A stretch of DNA of 64,000 nt from Bradyrhizobium sp. AZCC 2176 (GTDB lineage: Bacteria; Pseudomonadota; Alphaproteobacteria; Rhizobiales; Xanthobacteraceae): the NCBI RefSeq assembly GCF_036924645.1, contig NZ_JAZHRX010000001.1:4801501-4865500 (forward strand), read 5' to 3'. The notes under the pieces were generated by a model. The model saw only the letters and a program-made list of their open reading frames with translations. It did no database searches and was not told the origin of the DNA. This document shows positions 15,570 to 24,688 of the stretch, piece after piece. Each line of letters starts with the position of its first letter. Positions within the stretch are counted from its first letter, which is position 1. The position numbers were made by a program, and so were the translations under genes.

Positions 15570-17888
15570 TTAATTCTTCCGCTGCGCCGGCGCAGGCTGC
15601 TCGCCAGCGGCTGCGATGTAGTTCTCGGGGAAGGCCAGTGCGCCAGACGTGACCGGCTTGGCCGGCTGCTTCTGATCGTTGGACGAGGTCTTGCCCGCGG
15701 CCTTGGCGGCCTCGTCGAGCAGTCGCTCGACCCGCACCAGAATATCCGCGCCGCGCTTGGTCAATACCGGCGGCGGCCCCGGCTTGGTCTCCAGCACCCG
15801 TGCCGCGCTGTTGGCGGCGACGTTGGCGGGCTGAGCGGGCTGCGGCAGTTTCGTGCCCATGCCGATGCCGGGGATTTCCTTCACCTCGACGCCCTGGTGC
15901 GCGACGAGCATGATGTCGTGCCAGGTTTGCGCCGGCAGCGACCCGCCGGTCATGCGGTTGGTCGGCGAGTAGTCGTCATTGCCGTACCAGACCGCGCAGG
16001 TGAAGTTGCCGGTGTAGCCGACGAACCAGGCGTCACGGTAGGCGTTGGTGGTCCCGGTCTTGCCCGCGGTCGGAATCCCGTCGAGGGCGGCGCGGCGGGC
16101 GGTGCCTTCGCTGACGACGTGGCTCATCATCCACGCCATGTCGGCGGCGACGGAGGCGGGAATGGCTTGCAACGGCTTCTTGCCGTCGCGGTCGAAGCGC
16201 CAGACCAGATCGCCGGCGCCGGTGCGCACTTCCAGCACCGCGTGAGGCTTCACGGATTTGCCCTTGTTCGGGAAGGTCGCGTAGGCGACCGCGTGTTCGA
16301 GCACGGTGACTTCGTCGGAGCCGATCGGCATCGACGGCGTATCCGGCAGGGGGGCCGTGAGACCGAACTTCCGCGCCACCTCGGTGATCTTGACGCGGCC
16401 GGCCTTGGCGGGGTTCGGCGACTTGCCGCCCAGCGCAATCGACAGTTTTACGGGCACAACGTTGATCGAGCGGGTGATCGCCTGCGTCAGCGTGACCGAG
16501 CCGGAATAGGAGTGGCCATAGTTCTGCGGGCACCAGTTGCCGATGCAGACCGGGCCGTCGACCACTTTCGAGTTCGGGGTGTAACCGTTCAGCAGCGCGG
16601 TGGTGTAGACATAGGGCTTGAACGACGAACCCGGCTGCCGGTAGGCGTCGGTCGAACGGTTAAACTGGCTGGCGCCATAGTCGCGGCCGCCCACCATCGC
16701 GCGAACGCCGCCGTCGAGATCGGCGACCACGGTGGCGGCCTGCGTGGCGTGGTAATCCCGGCCGAACTGGCGGAGCTGGTTTTCGACCGCGTCCTCGGCG
16801 GCGCGCTGCACGTTCATGTCGATCGCGGTGCGGACCACGAAGACGCGCTCGACATAGGATTTCGGAAAGGTGTCGACCAGCTTGCGCATCTCTTCGAAGG
16901 CGTAGTCGAGGTAATAGTTCGGTGAATTTTCGTCGCGGCGGTCGACGGCGATCGCCGGATTGCGCCGGGCGCCGAACACCTGGCCTTCGGTCATGAAGCC
17001 GGCATCGACGAGGTTGTCGAGCACGATGTTGGCGCGGGCGCGGGCGGCGGGCAGGTTGATGTGAGGGGCATATTTGGTCGGCGCCTTGAACAGCCCGGCC
17101 AGCATCGCCGATTCCGCGAGGGTGACATCGCGCGCCGACTTGTTGAAGTAGAAATGCGCAGCCCCATCGACGCCGAAGGTACCGCCGCCCATATAGGCAC
17201 GATCGAGATAGAGCTTCAGGATCTCGTTCTTGCTCAGCCGCGTCTCGAGCCAGATCGCGAGGAACGCTTCCTTCACCTTGCGCTCGATGGTGCGCTCGTT
17301 GTTGAGGAACAGGTTCTTGGCGAGCTGCTGGGTGATCGACGAACCGCCCTGGCGGACGCCGCCGGCCTGCGCGTTGGTGACGAGCGCGCGTGCCAGGCCC
17401 GGAAAGTCGATGCCGAAATGGTCGTAGAAGCGGCGGTCTTCGGTGGCGAGCGTCGCCTTGATCAGATTGTCCGGAAAGTCTTCCAGCGGGATCGAGTCGT
17501 TGTGCTTGATGCCGCGGCTGCCGATCGGATTGCCGTAGCGGTCGAGGAACTGCACAGCGAGGTCGGATTTCTTCAACCAGTCGTCGTCGGCGGTTTCACG
17601 GAACGCGGGGATCGCCAGCGCAAGCATCACGATCAGCCCGCCGAGGCCGATCGTGGCGGCCTCCGAGAACGGCTCGATGAACACCCATCGCTTCCAGCGG
17701 CCGACATAGAAGCGGTCCATGAAGGTAGAGTAGCGCTCATAGAGTTCGCGCAGGCCCTTGCCCGACGAGAACAGCGTCGAGTCGATGCGCGCGTCCAGAT
17801 CCAGAAAATAGTTCCGGATCTTCTGCTTCCAGTGTGGCGGTAGGATCTGGCGCACCGGGACCCTTGATCGTTCGAAACGCTCACGCAC
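15570..17888 (-). CDS. Class A penicillin-binding protein (PBP1A family)
   Basis: 772 residues from a GTG. A cytoplasmic stretch of 75 residues, one membrane helix (about 78-96), then a GT51 glycosyltransferase domain with catalytic Glu150 in ATEDRRFYDHFGID and GGSSITQQLAKNLFLNNERT, then a transpeptidase domain with Ser421-x-x-Lys424 in PGSSFKP, an SIN motif, and the KTGTT motif at Lys610. The protein polymerises lipid II and crosslinks peptides in the periplasm. The C-terminal 90 residues are Pro/Ala/Lys-rich. Single gene. The long N-terminal cytoplasmic part is larger than in E. coli PBP1a. Confidence 0.93.
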   Translation of the reverse strand: MRERFERSRVPVRQILPPHWKQKIRNYFLDLDARIDSTLFSSGKGLRELYERYSTFMDRFYVGRWKRWVFIEPFSEAATIGLGGLIVMLALAIPAFRETADDDWLKKSDLAVQFLDRYGNPIGSRGIKHNDSIPLEDFPDNLIKATLATEDRRFYDHFGIDFPGLARALVTNAQAGGVRQGGSSITQQLAKNLFLNNERTIERKVKEAFLAIWLETRLSKNEILKLYLDRAYMGGGTFGVDGAAHFYFNKSARDVTLAESAMLAGLFKAPTKYAPHINLPAARARANIVLDNLVDAGFMTEGQVFGARRNPAIAVDRRDENSPNYYLDYAFEEMRKLVDTFPKSYVERVFVVRTAIDMNVQRAAEDAVENQLRQFGRDYHATQAATVVADLDGGVRAMVGGRDYGASQFNRSTDAYRQPGSSFKPYVYTTALLNGYTPNSKVVDGPVCIGNWCPQNYGHSYSGSVTLTQAITRSINVVPVKLSIALGGKSPNPAKAGRVKITEVARKFGLTAPLPDTPSMPIGSDEVTVLEHAVAYATFPNKGKSVKPHAVLEVRTGAGDLVWRFDRDGKKPLQAIPASVAADMAWMMSHVVSEGTARRAALDGIPTAGKTGTTNAYRDAWFVGYTGNFTCAVWYGNDDYSPTNRMTGGSLPAQTWHDIMLVAHQGVEVKEIPGIGMGTKLPQPAQPANVAANSAARVLETKPGPPPVLTKRGADILVRVERLLDEAAKAAGKTSSNDQKQPAKPVTSGALAFPENYIAAAGEQPAPAQRKN

Positions 17889-18138
17889 CCGGCCGGGCGC
17901 TCTCGAGACGTCATGCTTTGATGTTGCGGCAAACCCAAGGCGCTTTTAGGACACTTGGGGACTCGCAATTGTTCTATCCGAGCGGGGGCTATAAACCAAT
18001 GCTCTCGCTCACCATTTTGGTGGTCAGCCCTAACGCGTTCCCACCCTTTTTTGCACCCGTAGTCAGCCCGCTTGCGCCCCCATTGCCGGACCCCCTAGAA
18101 GGGTTGCAGCCGAACCCGACCCGGAAACCACCGACTTT

Positions 18139-18666
18139 ATGACCGCACCGCCCAAGCGAGCTTCCGGCCAGGAGGGATTCTTCTGGAAAACCAAGACGTT
18201 GGAAGAAATGTCCAACGCCGAATGGGAAAGCCTGTGCGACGGCTGCGCGCGCTGCTGCCTGGAAAAGCTCGAGGACGAGGATACCGGGAAAATCTACTTC
18301 ACCCATGTCTCCTGCAAGCTGCTCGATTCCGGCCTGTGCACCTGCAAGGACTACCCGAACCGTTCCGACAAGGTTCCGGATTGCGTCCGCCTGACGCCCG
18401 AGAACGTCCGCACCCTGACTTGGCTGCCGCCGAGCTGCGGCTACAAGCTGGTCGCCGAGGGACGCGATCTCTACTGGTGGCACCCGCTGATTTCGGGCGA
18501 TCCCAACACCGTGCATGAGGCAGGCGTTTCCGTGCGCGGCAGGGTGGAGGGCACCGAGGACGAGATCGCCGACGAAGATCTCGAGGACCACATCGTGCAA
18601 TGGCCGGCGCTGTTGCCGAACCGCGCGCGGCTGAAGAAGCGGCCGAAGCCTGAGCGCAAAACTTGA
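18139..18666 (+). CDS. YcgN family cysteine cluster protein (UPF0260)
   Basis: 175 residues. The signature is [20 protein letters not shown], then [20 protein letters not shown] and [20 protein letters not shown], with eight conserved cysteines in all, followed by [20 protein letters not shown]. This is the CxxxCxxCC-type zinc/iron-chelating domain family seen in YcgN. It may bind a metal cluster; no activity is established. Monocistronic. Confidence 0.92.
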   Translation: MTAPPKRASGQEGFFWKTKTLEEMSNAEWESLCDGCARCCLEKLEDEDTGKIYFTHVSCKLLDSGLCTCKDYPNRSDKVPDCVRLTPENVRTLTWLPPSCGYKLVAEGRDLYWWHPLISGDPNTVHEAGVSVRGRVEGTEDEIADEDLEDHIVQWPALLPNRARLKKRPKPERKT

Positions 18667-18827
18667 ACGGGTTGCGCTGGCCGATCACGTAACCGCGAAG
18701 ATGTCCCCGCGGGATGCACCCATGCGCGCAGGCGCCTGCCGCGAGAGGAATTTGACCTCTAGTGTGCTGGCCATATGGCGATTCCATCTCGGCGGCTTTG
18801 GCTGCGCAGAACAATATTACGTCCGAC

Positions 18828-20402
18828 ATGAACAAGCACCAGCGGCAGGGCCGTGAACCTGCCGACCAGACGACTTTGCCCGACGATATCAGCGAAGAGC
18901 TCTCGCGCATCACGACCGAGGTCATCGATGTCAGCGATGCGCCGCCGATCGCGCCGCCTGCGCCGCTGAGCCCCGACGAGGTCCGCACCATCCTGATGAG
19001 CCTGTTGCTGACGATGTTCCTGGCCGCGCTCGACCAGACCATCGTGGCGACGGCGCTGCCGACCATCGGCCGCCAATTCAACGACGTCAGCAACCTGTCC
19101 TGGGTCATCACGGCCTATCTCCTGGCCTCGACCGCGGTCGCGCCGGTGTTCGGCACGCTGAGCGACATCTACGGCCGCCGCGTCATGATTACCGTTTCGC
19201 TTGTCCTGTTCACGGTTGGCTCGATCCTCTGCGCGGTCGCGCCGAACATGCCGGTATTGATCGTCGCGCGCGGCCTGCAGGGGCTTGGCGGCGGCGGCAT
19301 CATGCCCGTCGTGCAGACCGTGATCTCCGACGTGGTCTCACCGCGCGAGCGCGGCAGGTATCAGGCCTATTTCAGCGGCGTCTGGATGGCGGCAGGCTTG
19401 ATGGGTCCCGTACTCGGCGGCGTGTTCGCCGAGCATCTGCACTGGTCGATGATCTTCTGGATCAACGTGCCGCTCGCCGTCGGCGCGATGTTTCTGCTGT
19501 TGCCCAAGATGGGCAAGATCCCGGTGTTCCACCGCCGGCGCAAGGTCGACTGGCTCGGCGGATTGCTGCTGATGGCCTCCGCCGTCGTGGTCATGCTGGT
19601 GCTGACCTGGGGCGGCAATCGGTATGCATGGCTGTCGCCTGCGATCATGGCGATGATCGGCGCGTCTGTCGCGTTGGCGTTCGCCTTCGTCTGGCATGGG
19701 CGCAATGCCGAGGAGCCGTTCCTGCCGCTGCCGCTGCTGAGCGGAACGGTGGTGCCTTACGCCATGGTGGCCGGCGGCTGTGCGCTGGGCGCCATCACCG
19801 GGCTGACCGTGCATCTGCCGCTGTATTACGAGGTTGTCTATCATCTGACCGCGAGCGAAGCGGGGCTTGCGCTGATCCCGCTCGCTGCGATTTCCACCTG
19901 CGGTGCGGCGATCGCCGGGCGGACGATGGCGCGCGCCAAACACTACAAGCGCGTGGCGATCGCGGGCACTTCGGCAGCGGCGATCTTCGGTGCGGTGCTG
20001 ACCGCGACGACGCTGCCGCTGTGGGGCTTGCTGATCGTGCTGTCGCTGTTTGCGCTCGGGCTAGGCACCACATTCCCGGTCAGCGTGGTCTCGCTGCAGA
20101 ACTCGGTGGCGCGTGCGCAGATCGGCACCGTGACGGGGGCGATGAATTTCTTCCGCGCGCTGATGTCGTCGTTCACCGTCGCCGCCTTCAGCGCGATCCT
20201 CCTGATGGCGCTGGGCGCGGGCATCTCGCTCGGCGAGCATCGCGGTCCCGCGAATGCGATTCCGGTCGCCGACATGATCACCGCGTTCCGCTACGTGTTC
20301 GGCGCCGCCACCGCGCTGCTGGCATGTGCCGCGCTCTGCATCATCGCGATGGAGGAACGGCCGCTCGCTGGCCCAACGACGCCGGCGGAGATGGCGGAGT
20401 AG
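18828..20402 (+). CDS. MFS drug exporter, EmrB/QacA (DHA2) type
   Basis: 524 residues from the ATG at 18828. After a 55-residue acidic and Pro-rich cytoplasmic N-terminus come 14 predicted helices. Motif C-like and motif A regions are seen: LDQTIVATALPTIGRQF after helix 1, GTLSDIYGRRVMIT after helix 2, and GLMGPVLGGVFAEHLHWSMI in helix 5. These place it in the 14-helix drug:proton antiporter group. There is no HlyD-type adaptor gene beside it, so it may work alone in the inner membrane. Substrate unknown. Confidence 0.9.
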   Translation: MNKHQRQGREPADQTTLPDDISEELSRITTEVIDVSDAPPIAPPAPLSPDEVRTILMSLLLTMFLAALDQTIVATALPTIGRQFNDVSNLSWVITAYLLASTAVAPVFGTLSDIYGRRVMITVSLVLFTVGSILCAVAPNMPVLIVARGLQGLGGGGIMPVVQTVISDVVSPRERGRYQAYFSGVWMAAGLMGPVLGGVFAEHLHWSMIFWINVPLAVGAMFLLLPKMGKIPVFHRRRKVDWLGGLLLMASAVVVMLVLTWGGNRYAWLSPAIMAMIGASVALAFAFVWHGRNAEEPFLPLPLLSGTVVPYAMVAGGCALGAITGLTVHLPLYYEVVYHLTASEAGLALIPLAAISTCGAAIAGRTMARAKHYKRVAIAGTSAAAIFGAVLTATTLPLWGLLIVLSLFALGLGTTFPVSVVSLQNSVARAQIGTVTGAMNFFRALMSSFTVAAFSAILLMALGAGISLGEHRGPANAIPVADMITAFRYVFGAATALLACAALCIIAMEERPLAGPTTPAEMAE

Positions 20403-20606
20403 GGGCAAGCGGCGAGCCGGGGTCTCTTCTACTTTGCATGGGGTTGTTTTCGCGATTTTATGTCCGGGCCGTCAGTTGCCCACGAAGGGTCGCGCGCTGT
20501 CCGCGACAAGGCGAGCGGCTTCCGCCGATGTCACGACGCCATCGACAAGCCCGGTTTCGATGATGGTGACGCGCGGCATAGGCGAGGGATGACCCGTTGC
20601 GTGGGC

Positions 20607-22241
20607 TCAGGTCCCCGGCCTTGAGACCTCGGTCTCCTTGCTGGTGATGAACTCCAGCAGCACCGGTACGCCTTCCTGCGTCTTCGCAATGCCGCGCTTG
20701 ATCGCGGGGACGATGTCCTCCGGCTTCGTGACCCGCTCGCCGTAGCCGCCAAAGGCGCGCGCCATCGCGGCGTAGTCGCCGGAAATGTCGGTGGAGCGGT
20801 ATTTCTCGGTCGAGATCGGCATCACCTTCAATTCGATCGCCATGGAAAAATTATTCAACAGGATCGACATGATCGGGATGCGCTCGCGCACCGCGGTCTC
20901 GAAATCCATGCCTGTGAAGCCAATCGCGGCATCGCCCCAGACATTGATGCAGAGCTTGTCGGGCTTTGCCAGCTTGGCGCCCATCGCAAGCCCAAGGCCG
21001 TAGCCGAGCTGCGTCGTCTTGCCCCAGCCGATGTAGGAGAGCGGCTCGACCGATTTCCAGAACGGGGACAACTGGTCGCGTGGGCTGCCGGCATCGTGGG
21101 TGATGATGGTGTTGCTGATGTCGACCGTGTGCTGCAGATCCCACAAAACGCGGTAGGGGTTCAGCGGCGCGTCGTTATGCGTCAGCTTCGGCATCCATTT
21201 CGCCAGCCATTCCTTGTGGGAGGCCGCTATCTCGGCTGCGACCGCCGTCGCGTCGCGATCCGTCGTGACAGTCTTGCCGACTTCTTCCAATAGCGCGTCG
21301 AGTACGAGCCCGGCGTCACCGACCAGGCCGATCCTGGCCTCGACGTCCTTGTTGAGATGGTTGGGGTCGAGCGTCGAATGGATGATGGTCTTGCCCTTCG
21401 GCATGGCGATGCCGAATGACGTCTCGGTAAACGAGCAGCCGATGCCGAAGATCACGTCGGCGTCGCCCAAAAATTTCGGCACCGCGCGGGGTACGGCGAG
21501 GCCGCCCGATCCCAGCGACAGCGGGTGCGTCTCCGGAAAGGATGACTTGCCGCCAAGGCTGGTCGTGACGGGAATGGCGAGGCGTTCGGCCAGCCGCCTG
21601 AGCTGCGGCCAGGCCTTGGCATAATGCACGCCTTGGCCGGCATAGATTACCGGGCGCTTCGCCGCGACGAGGAGGGCCGCCGCTTCCCTCACATGCACGG
21701 GATCGGCGCCATAGCGGGTGCGCAGCACCGGCGTGTAGCTCAGCGGTTCCGGCACTTCCTCGTTCCACATGTCGGCCGGGATTTCGACGATCACCGGCCC
21801 GCCGCGGCCGTTTTTCAGTCTGGTGAACGCGCGCCGGAAAATGTTGCAGACTTCCGCGGCGATGTTGATCGGCTCGGACGATTTCGAGAATGCCTTCATC
21901 GCCTGGCTCGAGTTGAAATTTGGGTCGATGTTGGCGAGGCGGCGCGCATAGCCCATCGGCAGCACCAGCACGGGCACCGACTCGCCGTAACATTGAGCCA
22001 CGCCGCCCATCGCGTTCTCGGCGCCCGGCCCATGCTGCATGCAAAACGCACCGATCGATTGCCCTGAGGTGACGCGCGAGATCGCGTCCGCCATGTGAAC
22101 GCCGATGCGTTCCTGGCGCACCATCACGGGGCGGATGTCGGCATTGGCGGCATATTCGATGAGATGATTGACCGGATAGCCGCAGAGGATTTCGATCCCC
22201 TCCCGCTTCATGATTTCCGCGATGGCGGCGCCGAGCTTCAT
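20607..22241 (-). CDS. Thiamine diphosphate-dependent enzyme (acetolactate synthase-like)
   Basis: 544 residues with the three-domain plan of the family: N-terminal Pyr domain with the catalytic Glu44 in MVRQERIGVHMADA and GAFCMQHGPGAENAMGGVAQ; a central domain with VIYAGQGVHYAKAWPQL; and a C-terminal PP domain with GDAAIGFTGMDFETAVRERI ending in SILLNN, the ThDP/Mg site. It is an IlvB/oxalyl-CoA decarboxylase-like enzyme but lacks ilvH beside it, so it is not likely to be the biosynthetic acetolactate synthase. Start ATG at 22241; a 16-bp palindrome is centred about 70 bases upstream. Confidence 0.85.
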   Translation of the reverse strand: MKLGAAIAEIMKREGIEILCGYPVNHLIEYAANADIRPVMVRQERIGVHMADAISRVTSGQSIGAFCMQHGPGAENAMGGVAQCYGESVPVLVLPMGYARRLANIDPNFNSSQAMKAFSKSSEPINIAAEVCNIFRRAFTRLKNGRGGPVIVEIPADMWNEEVPEPLSYTPVLRTRYGADPVHVREAAALLVAAKRPVIYAGQGVHYAKAWPQLRRLAERLAIPVTTSLGGKSSFPETHPLSLGSGGLAVPRAVPKFLGDADVIFGIGCSFTETSFGIAMPKGKTIIHSTLDPNHLNKDVEARIGLVGDAGLVLDALLEEVGKTVTTDRDATAVAAEIAASHKEWLAKWMPKLTHNDAPLNPYRVLWDLQHTVDISNTIITHDAGSPRDQLSPFWKSVEPLSYIGWGKTTQLGYGLGLAMGAKLAKPDKLCINVWGDAAIGFTGMDFETAVRERIPIMSILLNNFSMAIELKVMPISTEKYRSTDISGDYAAMARAFGGYGERVTKPEDIVPAIKRGIAKTQEGVPVLLEFITSKETEVSRPGT

Positions 22242-22305
22242 GACGGTCTCCCCCTGGATTGCAGGCCGGTTCAGTCCGGTCGAGTTGCGACAGTTGGAGC
22301 AGGAT

Positions 22306-22321
22306 TTTACCGCGCGGTAAA
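22306..22321. promoter_or_regulatory. Perfect 16-bp palindrome upstream of the ThDP enzyme
   Basis: TTTACCGCGCGGTAAA is fully self-complementary and lies 65-80 bases before the leftward start codon at 22241, where a repressor operator could sit. It lies in the 288-base gap shared with the pilin gene. No regulator gene is adjacent, so the binding protein would be encoded elsewhere. Confidence 0.5.
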
Positions 22322-22529
22322 GCGCGCGCGGCGCGTGCGCGCGGAAGTGCTGATATGCGTTTGGTCAGTTCCGCGCCCCGTGCAACTTCTGCGAACGGGG
22401 GCAGATTCTTCGTCCGCCTTAATCGATTGTTCAGCCTGTTCGTCAAGGCCTCTTCAACCGTTCCGACCTAGAGTTTAAGCAGTATCGCGCGGGAGAGATT
22501 CCGGGGGGAGCGTCGGCAGGAGTTCGTCT

Positions 22530-22694
22530 ATGCGTCGGTTACTGGCACGATTTGTCGACGATGAATGCGGTGCTACCGCTATCGAATATTGCCTCATTGC
22601 GGCCGGCCTCAGCATCGTGATCGTCACCGCCGTCACCGGCATCGGCAGCACGCTCAGCACGAAATTCTCCGACGTCAGCACCTCGCTCAAATAG
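22530..22694 (+). CDS. Flp family type IVb pilin
   Basis: 54 residues, the size of a Flp/Fap pilin. It has a short basic leader (MRRLLARFVDDE), then the prepilin motif CGATAIEYCLIAAGLSIVIV, in which the hydrophobic helix with Glu-Tyr is diagnostic, and a short tail (STKFSDVSTSLK). Flp pilins assemble into tight-adherence pili after cleavage by a TadV/CpaA peptidase. No tad/cpa genes are near, so this is an orphan pilin copy. The ATG at 22530 has GGCAGGAG about 8 bases before it. Confidence 0.88.
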   Translation: MRRLLARFVDDECGATAIEYCLIAAGLSIVIVTAVTGIGSTLSTKFSDVSTSLK

Positions 22695-22839
22695 CGGCAA
22701 GGCCGCGCAGGCATCATGCTGGAGCTGCTGTTTGGATCACTGGTGATGATCTGGGGGCCGCCAGTCCTGGCTGGCAGTTGCGATGGCGGGTTGGACGTTG
22801 ACAGCGGGGACGAGGACGGCGGCAGGATTGAAACCAGCG

Positions 22840-23076
22840 CTATTTGCCTTCCCTGTCCGCATTGAGCGCCCGCACGACAGCGATCCGCGCGAACATCAGC
22901 CAGCCGCCACCAGTCTCCGCCGCATTGATCAGATTCTCGACCGCGACCTGCCAGTGCGGCTCGTGCTGCACCTCTTCCGATAACCCCATGACATAGTCGG
23001 CCGCCTGTTGCAGCGTCGCGAGCTTGCTTCCGCCGCGAAGCGCTATCGGGTCATCGAACGGGGTCGACCACGGCAT
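22840..23076 (-). CDS. Small hypothetical protein common in Bradyrhizobium
   Basis: 78 residues beginning MPWSTPFDDPIALRGGSKLA and continuing TLQQAADYVMGLSEEVQHEP, with a GGGWLMFARIAVVRALNADR segment. I recognise this short family as frequent and multi-copy in Bradyrhizobium and other rhizobia; it has no known function, no membrane segment and no catalytic motif. It lies between the pilin and the Ku gene, on the Ku strand, ending well before it. Confidence 0.7.
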   Translation of the reverse strand: MPWSTPFDDPIALRGGSKLATLQQAADYVMGLSEEVQHEPHWQVAVENLINAAETGGGWLMFARIAVVRALNADREGK

Positions 23077-23107
23077 CGCGCGCTATGCTATCGCGCTCCT
23101 TGCCCGA

Positions 23108-24073
23108 TCATCCGGCCTTCTTGGTGCGGCCGGCGGTGCGCACCGGCTTCTCCGCCTTCTTCGGCGCTTCCTTGACAGTTTCCTTGGCGGCCCGCTTGCC
23201 GCCGCCGCTGATCGGCAACAGCATCTCGCGCTGGCCGGCGGCGGCTTTTTTTGGCTTCTTGCCCTTGGTTTTGGCGGCGGCAGGGGTGGCCTGCTTTTCG
23301 CTGGCCAGGCTGCGCTTGAGCGCGTCCATCAGGTTGATGACGTTGCCGGTGGTTTTCGGTGCCGGCTTTGCCGTGATGCTCAGGCCGCTGCGCTTCTGGT
23401 TGATCAGGTCGATCAGCGCCTGCTCATAACGGTCCTCGAACTGCTCGGGCTCGAATGAGGCGGATTTCTGCTCGACGATATGCCTTGCCAGATCAAGCAT
23501 ATCCTTGGTGATCTTCACGTCCTGGATATCCTCGAAATAATCCGTCTCGCTACGGACCTCGTAGGGATAGCGCAGCAGCGTTCCCATCAGCCCCTTGTCG
23601 AGCGGCTCCAGCGCGATGATGTGCTCGCGGTTGGTCAGCACCACGCGTCCGATCGCGACCTTGTTCATGGTGCGGATGGTTTCGCGGATCACCGCGAAGG
23701 CGTCATGGCCGACCTTGCCGTCCGGCACGAGATAATAGGGGCGGATCAGATAGCGCCCGTCGATATCGGATTTCGGGACGAACTCGTCGATCTCGATGGT
23801 GCGGGTCGATTCCAGCGCAATGTCGTCGAGCTCGTCCTTCGACACTTCGATGTAGGTATCGGTGTCGATCTTGTAGCCCTTCATGATGTCGTCGTTGGCG
23901 ACTTCCTCGCCGGTCTCGGCGTCGACCTTGGCGTATTTGATCCGGTGACCGGTCTTGCGGTTGATCTGGTTGAAGGAAACCTTCTCGGTGTCCGATGTCG
24001 CCGGATAGAGGGCGACCGGACAAGTCACGAGCGAAAGGCGCAGAAAACCCTTCCAATTGGCGCGGGGGGCCAT
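23108..24073 (-). CDS. ku: Ku protein, non-homologous end joining
   Basis: 321 residues. The start MAPRANWKGFLRLSLVTCPV and blocks VSFNQINRKTGHRIKYAKVD, GKVGHDAFAVIRETIRTMNK and LTNREHIIALEPLDKGLMGT are the bacterial Ku core, a ring-forming homodimer that binds DNA ends and recruits the ligase LigD. The last 75 residues are Lys/Ala-rich, as in many rhizobial Ku proteins, and may bind DNA non-specifically. No ligD is in the window. The start codon lies 31 bases upstream of a strong bend in composition; a hairpin is found at 24204-24248 further upstream. Confidence 0.95.
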   Translation of the reverse strand: MAPRANWKGFLRLSLVTCPVALYPATSDTEKVSFNQINRKTGHRIKYAKVDAETGEEVANDDIMKGYKIDTDTYIEVSKDELDDIALESTRTIEIDEFVPKSDIDGRYLIRPYYLVPDGKVGHDAFAVIRETIRTMNKVAIGRVVLTNREHIIALEPLDKGLMGTLLRYPYEVRSETDYFEDIQDVKITKDMLDLARHIVEQKSASFEPEQFEDRYEQALIDLINQKRSGLSITAKPAPKTTGNVINLMDALKRSLASEKQATPAAAKTKGKKPKKAAAGQREMLLPISGGGKRAAKETVKEAPKKAEKPVRTAGRTKKAG

Positions 24074-24203
24074 GGGCTACTCCAAAAAAACGCAACAGAC
24101 GACCGGTAAGAATACCATCGGATCCCCGCTTCTCAAACACGGCGGGGCCGAGAATCGCGGAATGGCGTTAACCGCAGCGCGGCCCCGTTATGCGGCCGGC
24201 TTG

Positions 24204-24248
24204 CGACCTTTTGGACGTTGCTGCCGCGCGGCACGGCCCAAAAGGTCG
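24204..24248. repeat. 11-bp inverted repeat upstream of ku
   Basis: CGACCTTTTGG (24204-24214) and CCAAAAGGTCG (24238-24248) are perfect inverted repeats. The 23-base interior contains CTGCCGCGCGGCA, itself self-complementary. It lies in the divergent gap between ku and a small membrane protein and could be a two-sided transcript stop, a repeat or an operator. Confidence 0.5.
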
Positions 24249-24334
24249 GAACATCACTTCCAATCACGCGTTGCTCCAACCGGCGGTGTCGAAGCATTCG
24301 CTGGCATTACAGGCACTTATCCGAAGAGGTCCCC

Positions 24335-24487
24335 ATGGCAACGCAACGACATGGCCAGATCGTCGAAACTCCCACCGAGGCGCGCCAGGCCGAACCCGGC
24401 CCGTCGGTACTTGCGCTCCTGACGGTTTCGACCGGGCTCGCAATTCTGATCCTGGGCATCGTCTGGTTCGTATTCTTCCGTACGTGA
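24335..24487 (+). CDS. Small single-helix membrane protein
   Basis: 50 residues: a polar N-terminus (MATQRHGQIVETPTEARQAE) followed by one strong membrane helix (VLALLTVSTGLAILILGIVW) and FVFFRT. GAAGAGG lies about 9 bases before the ATG, a good ribosome site. No family recognised; similar single-helix proteins of unknown role are common in rhizobia. Confidence 0.55.
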   Translation: MATQRHGQIVETPTEARQAEPGPSVLALLTVSTGLAILILGIVWFVFFRT

Positions 24488-24688
24488 GCGACTGACCGGC
24501 CCCTTGGGCAGTCTCTTGGGCCCAGTCAATCGGCCATGCTAGGCGTTCGGCCTTGGGCCAATGCCCGCCCGCGGAAGGCCTCATGACTAAAAAGTAACAT
24601 CGGGCAATGCACCCGTTCATGGCCCGTTCACGCCGGTTAGCCTCATCTTGAGATCCTGATATCGTGGGGCTCATTTTTGGAGGCCAGC

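Noticed and set aside
18667..18827. Structured-looking leader before the EmrB-type pump
   Set aside because: GC-rich and foldable, but it does not match any riboswitch or leader pattern that I know.
20472..20579. A 35-codon open frame after the ThDP enzyme (MPRVTIIETGLVDG start)
   Set aside because: The opening looks like the start of a real protein, perhaps a remnant, but it is too short to assign and no homologous family came to mind.
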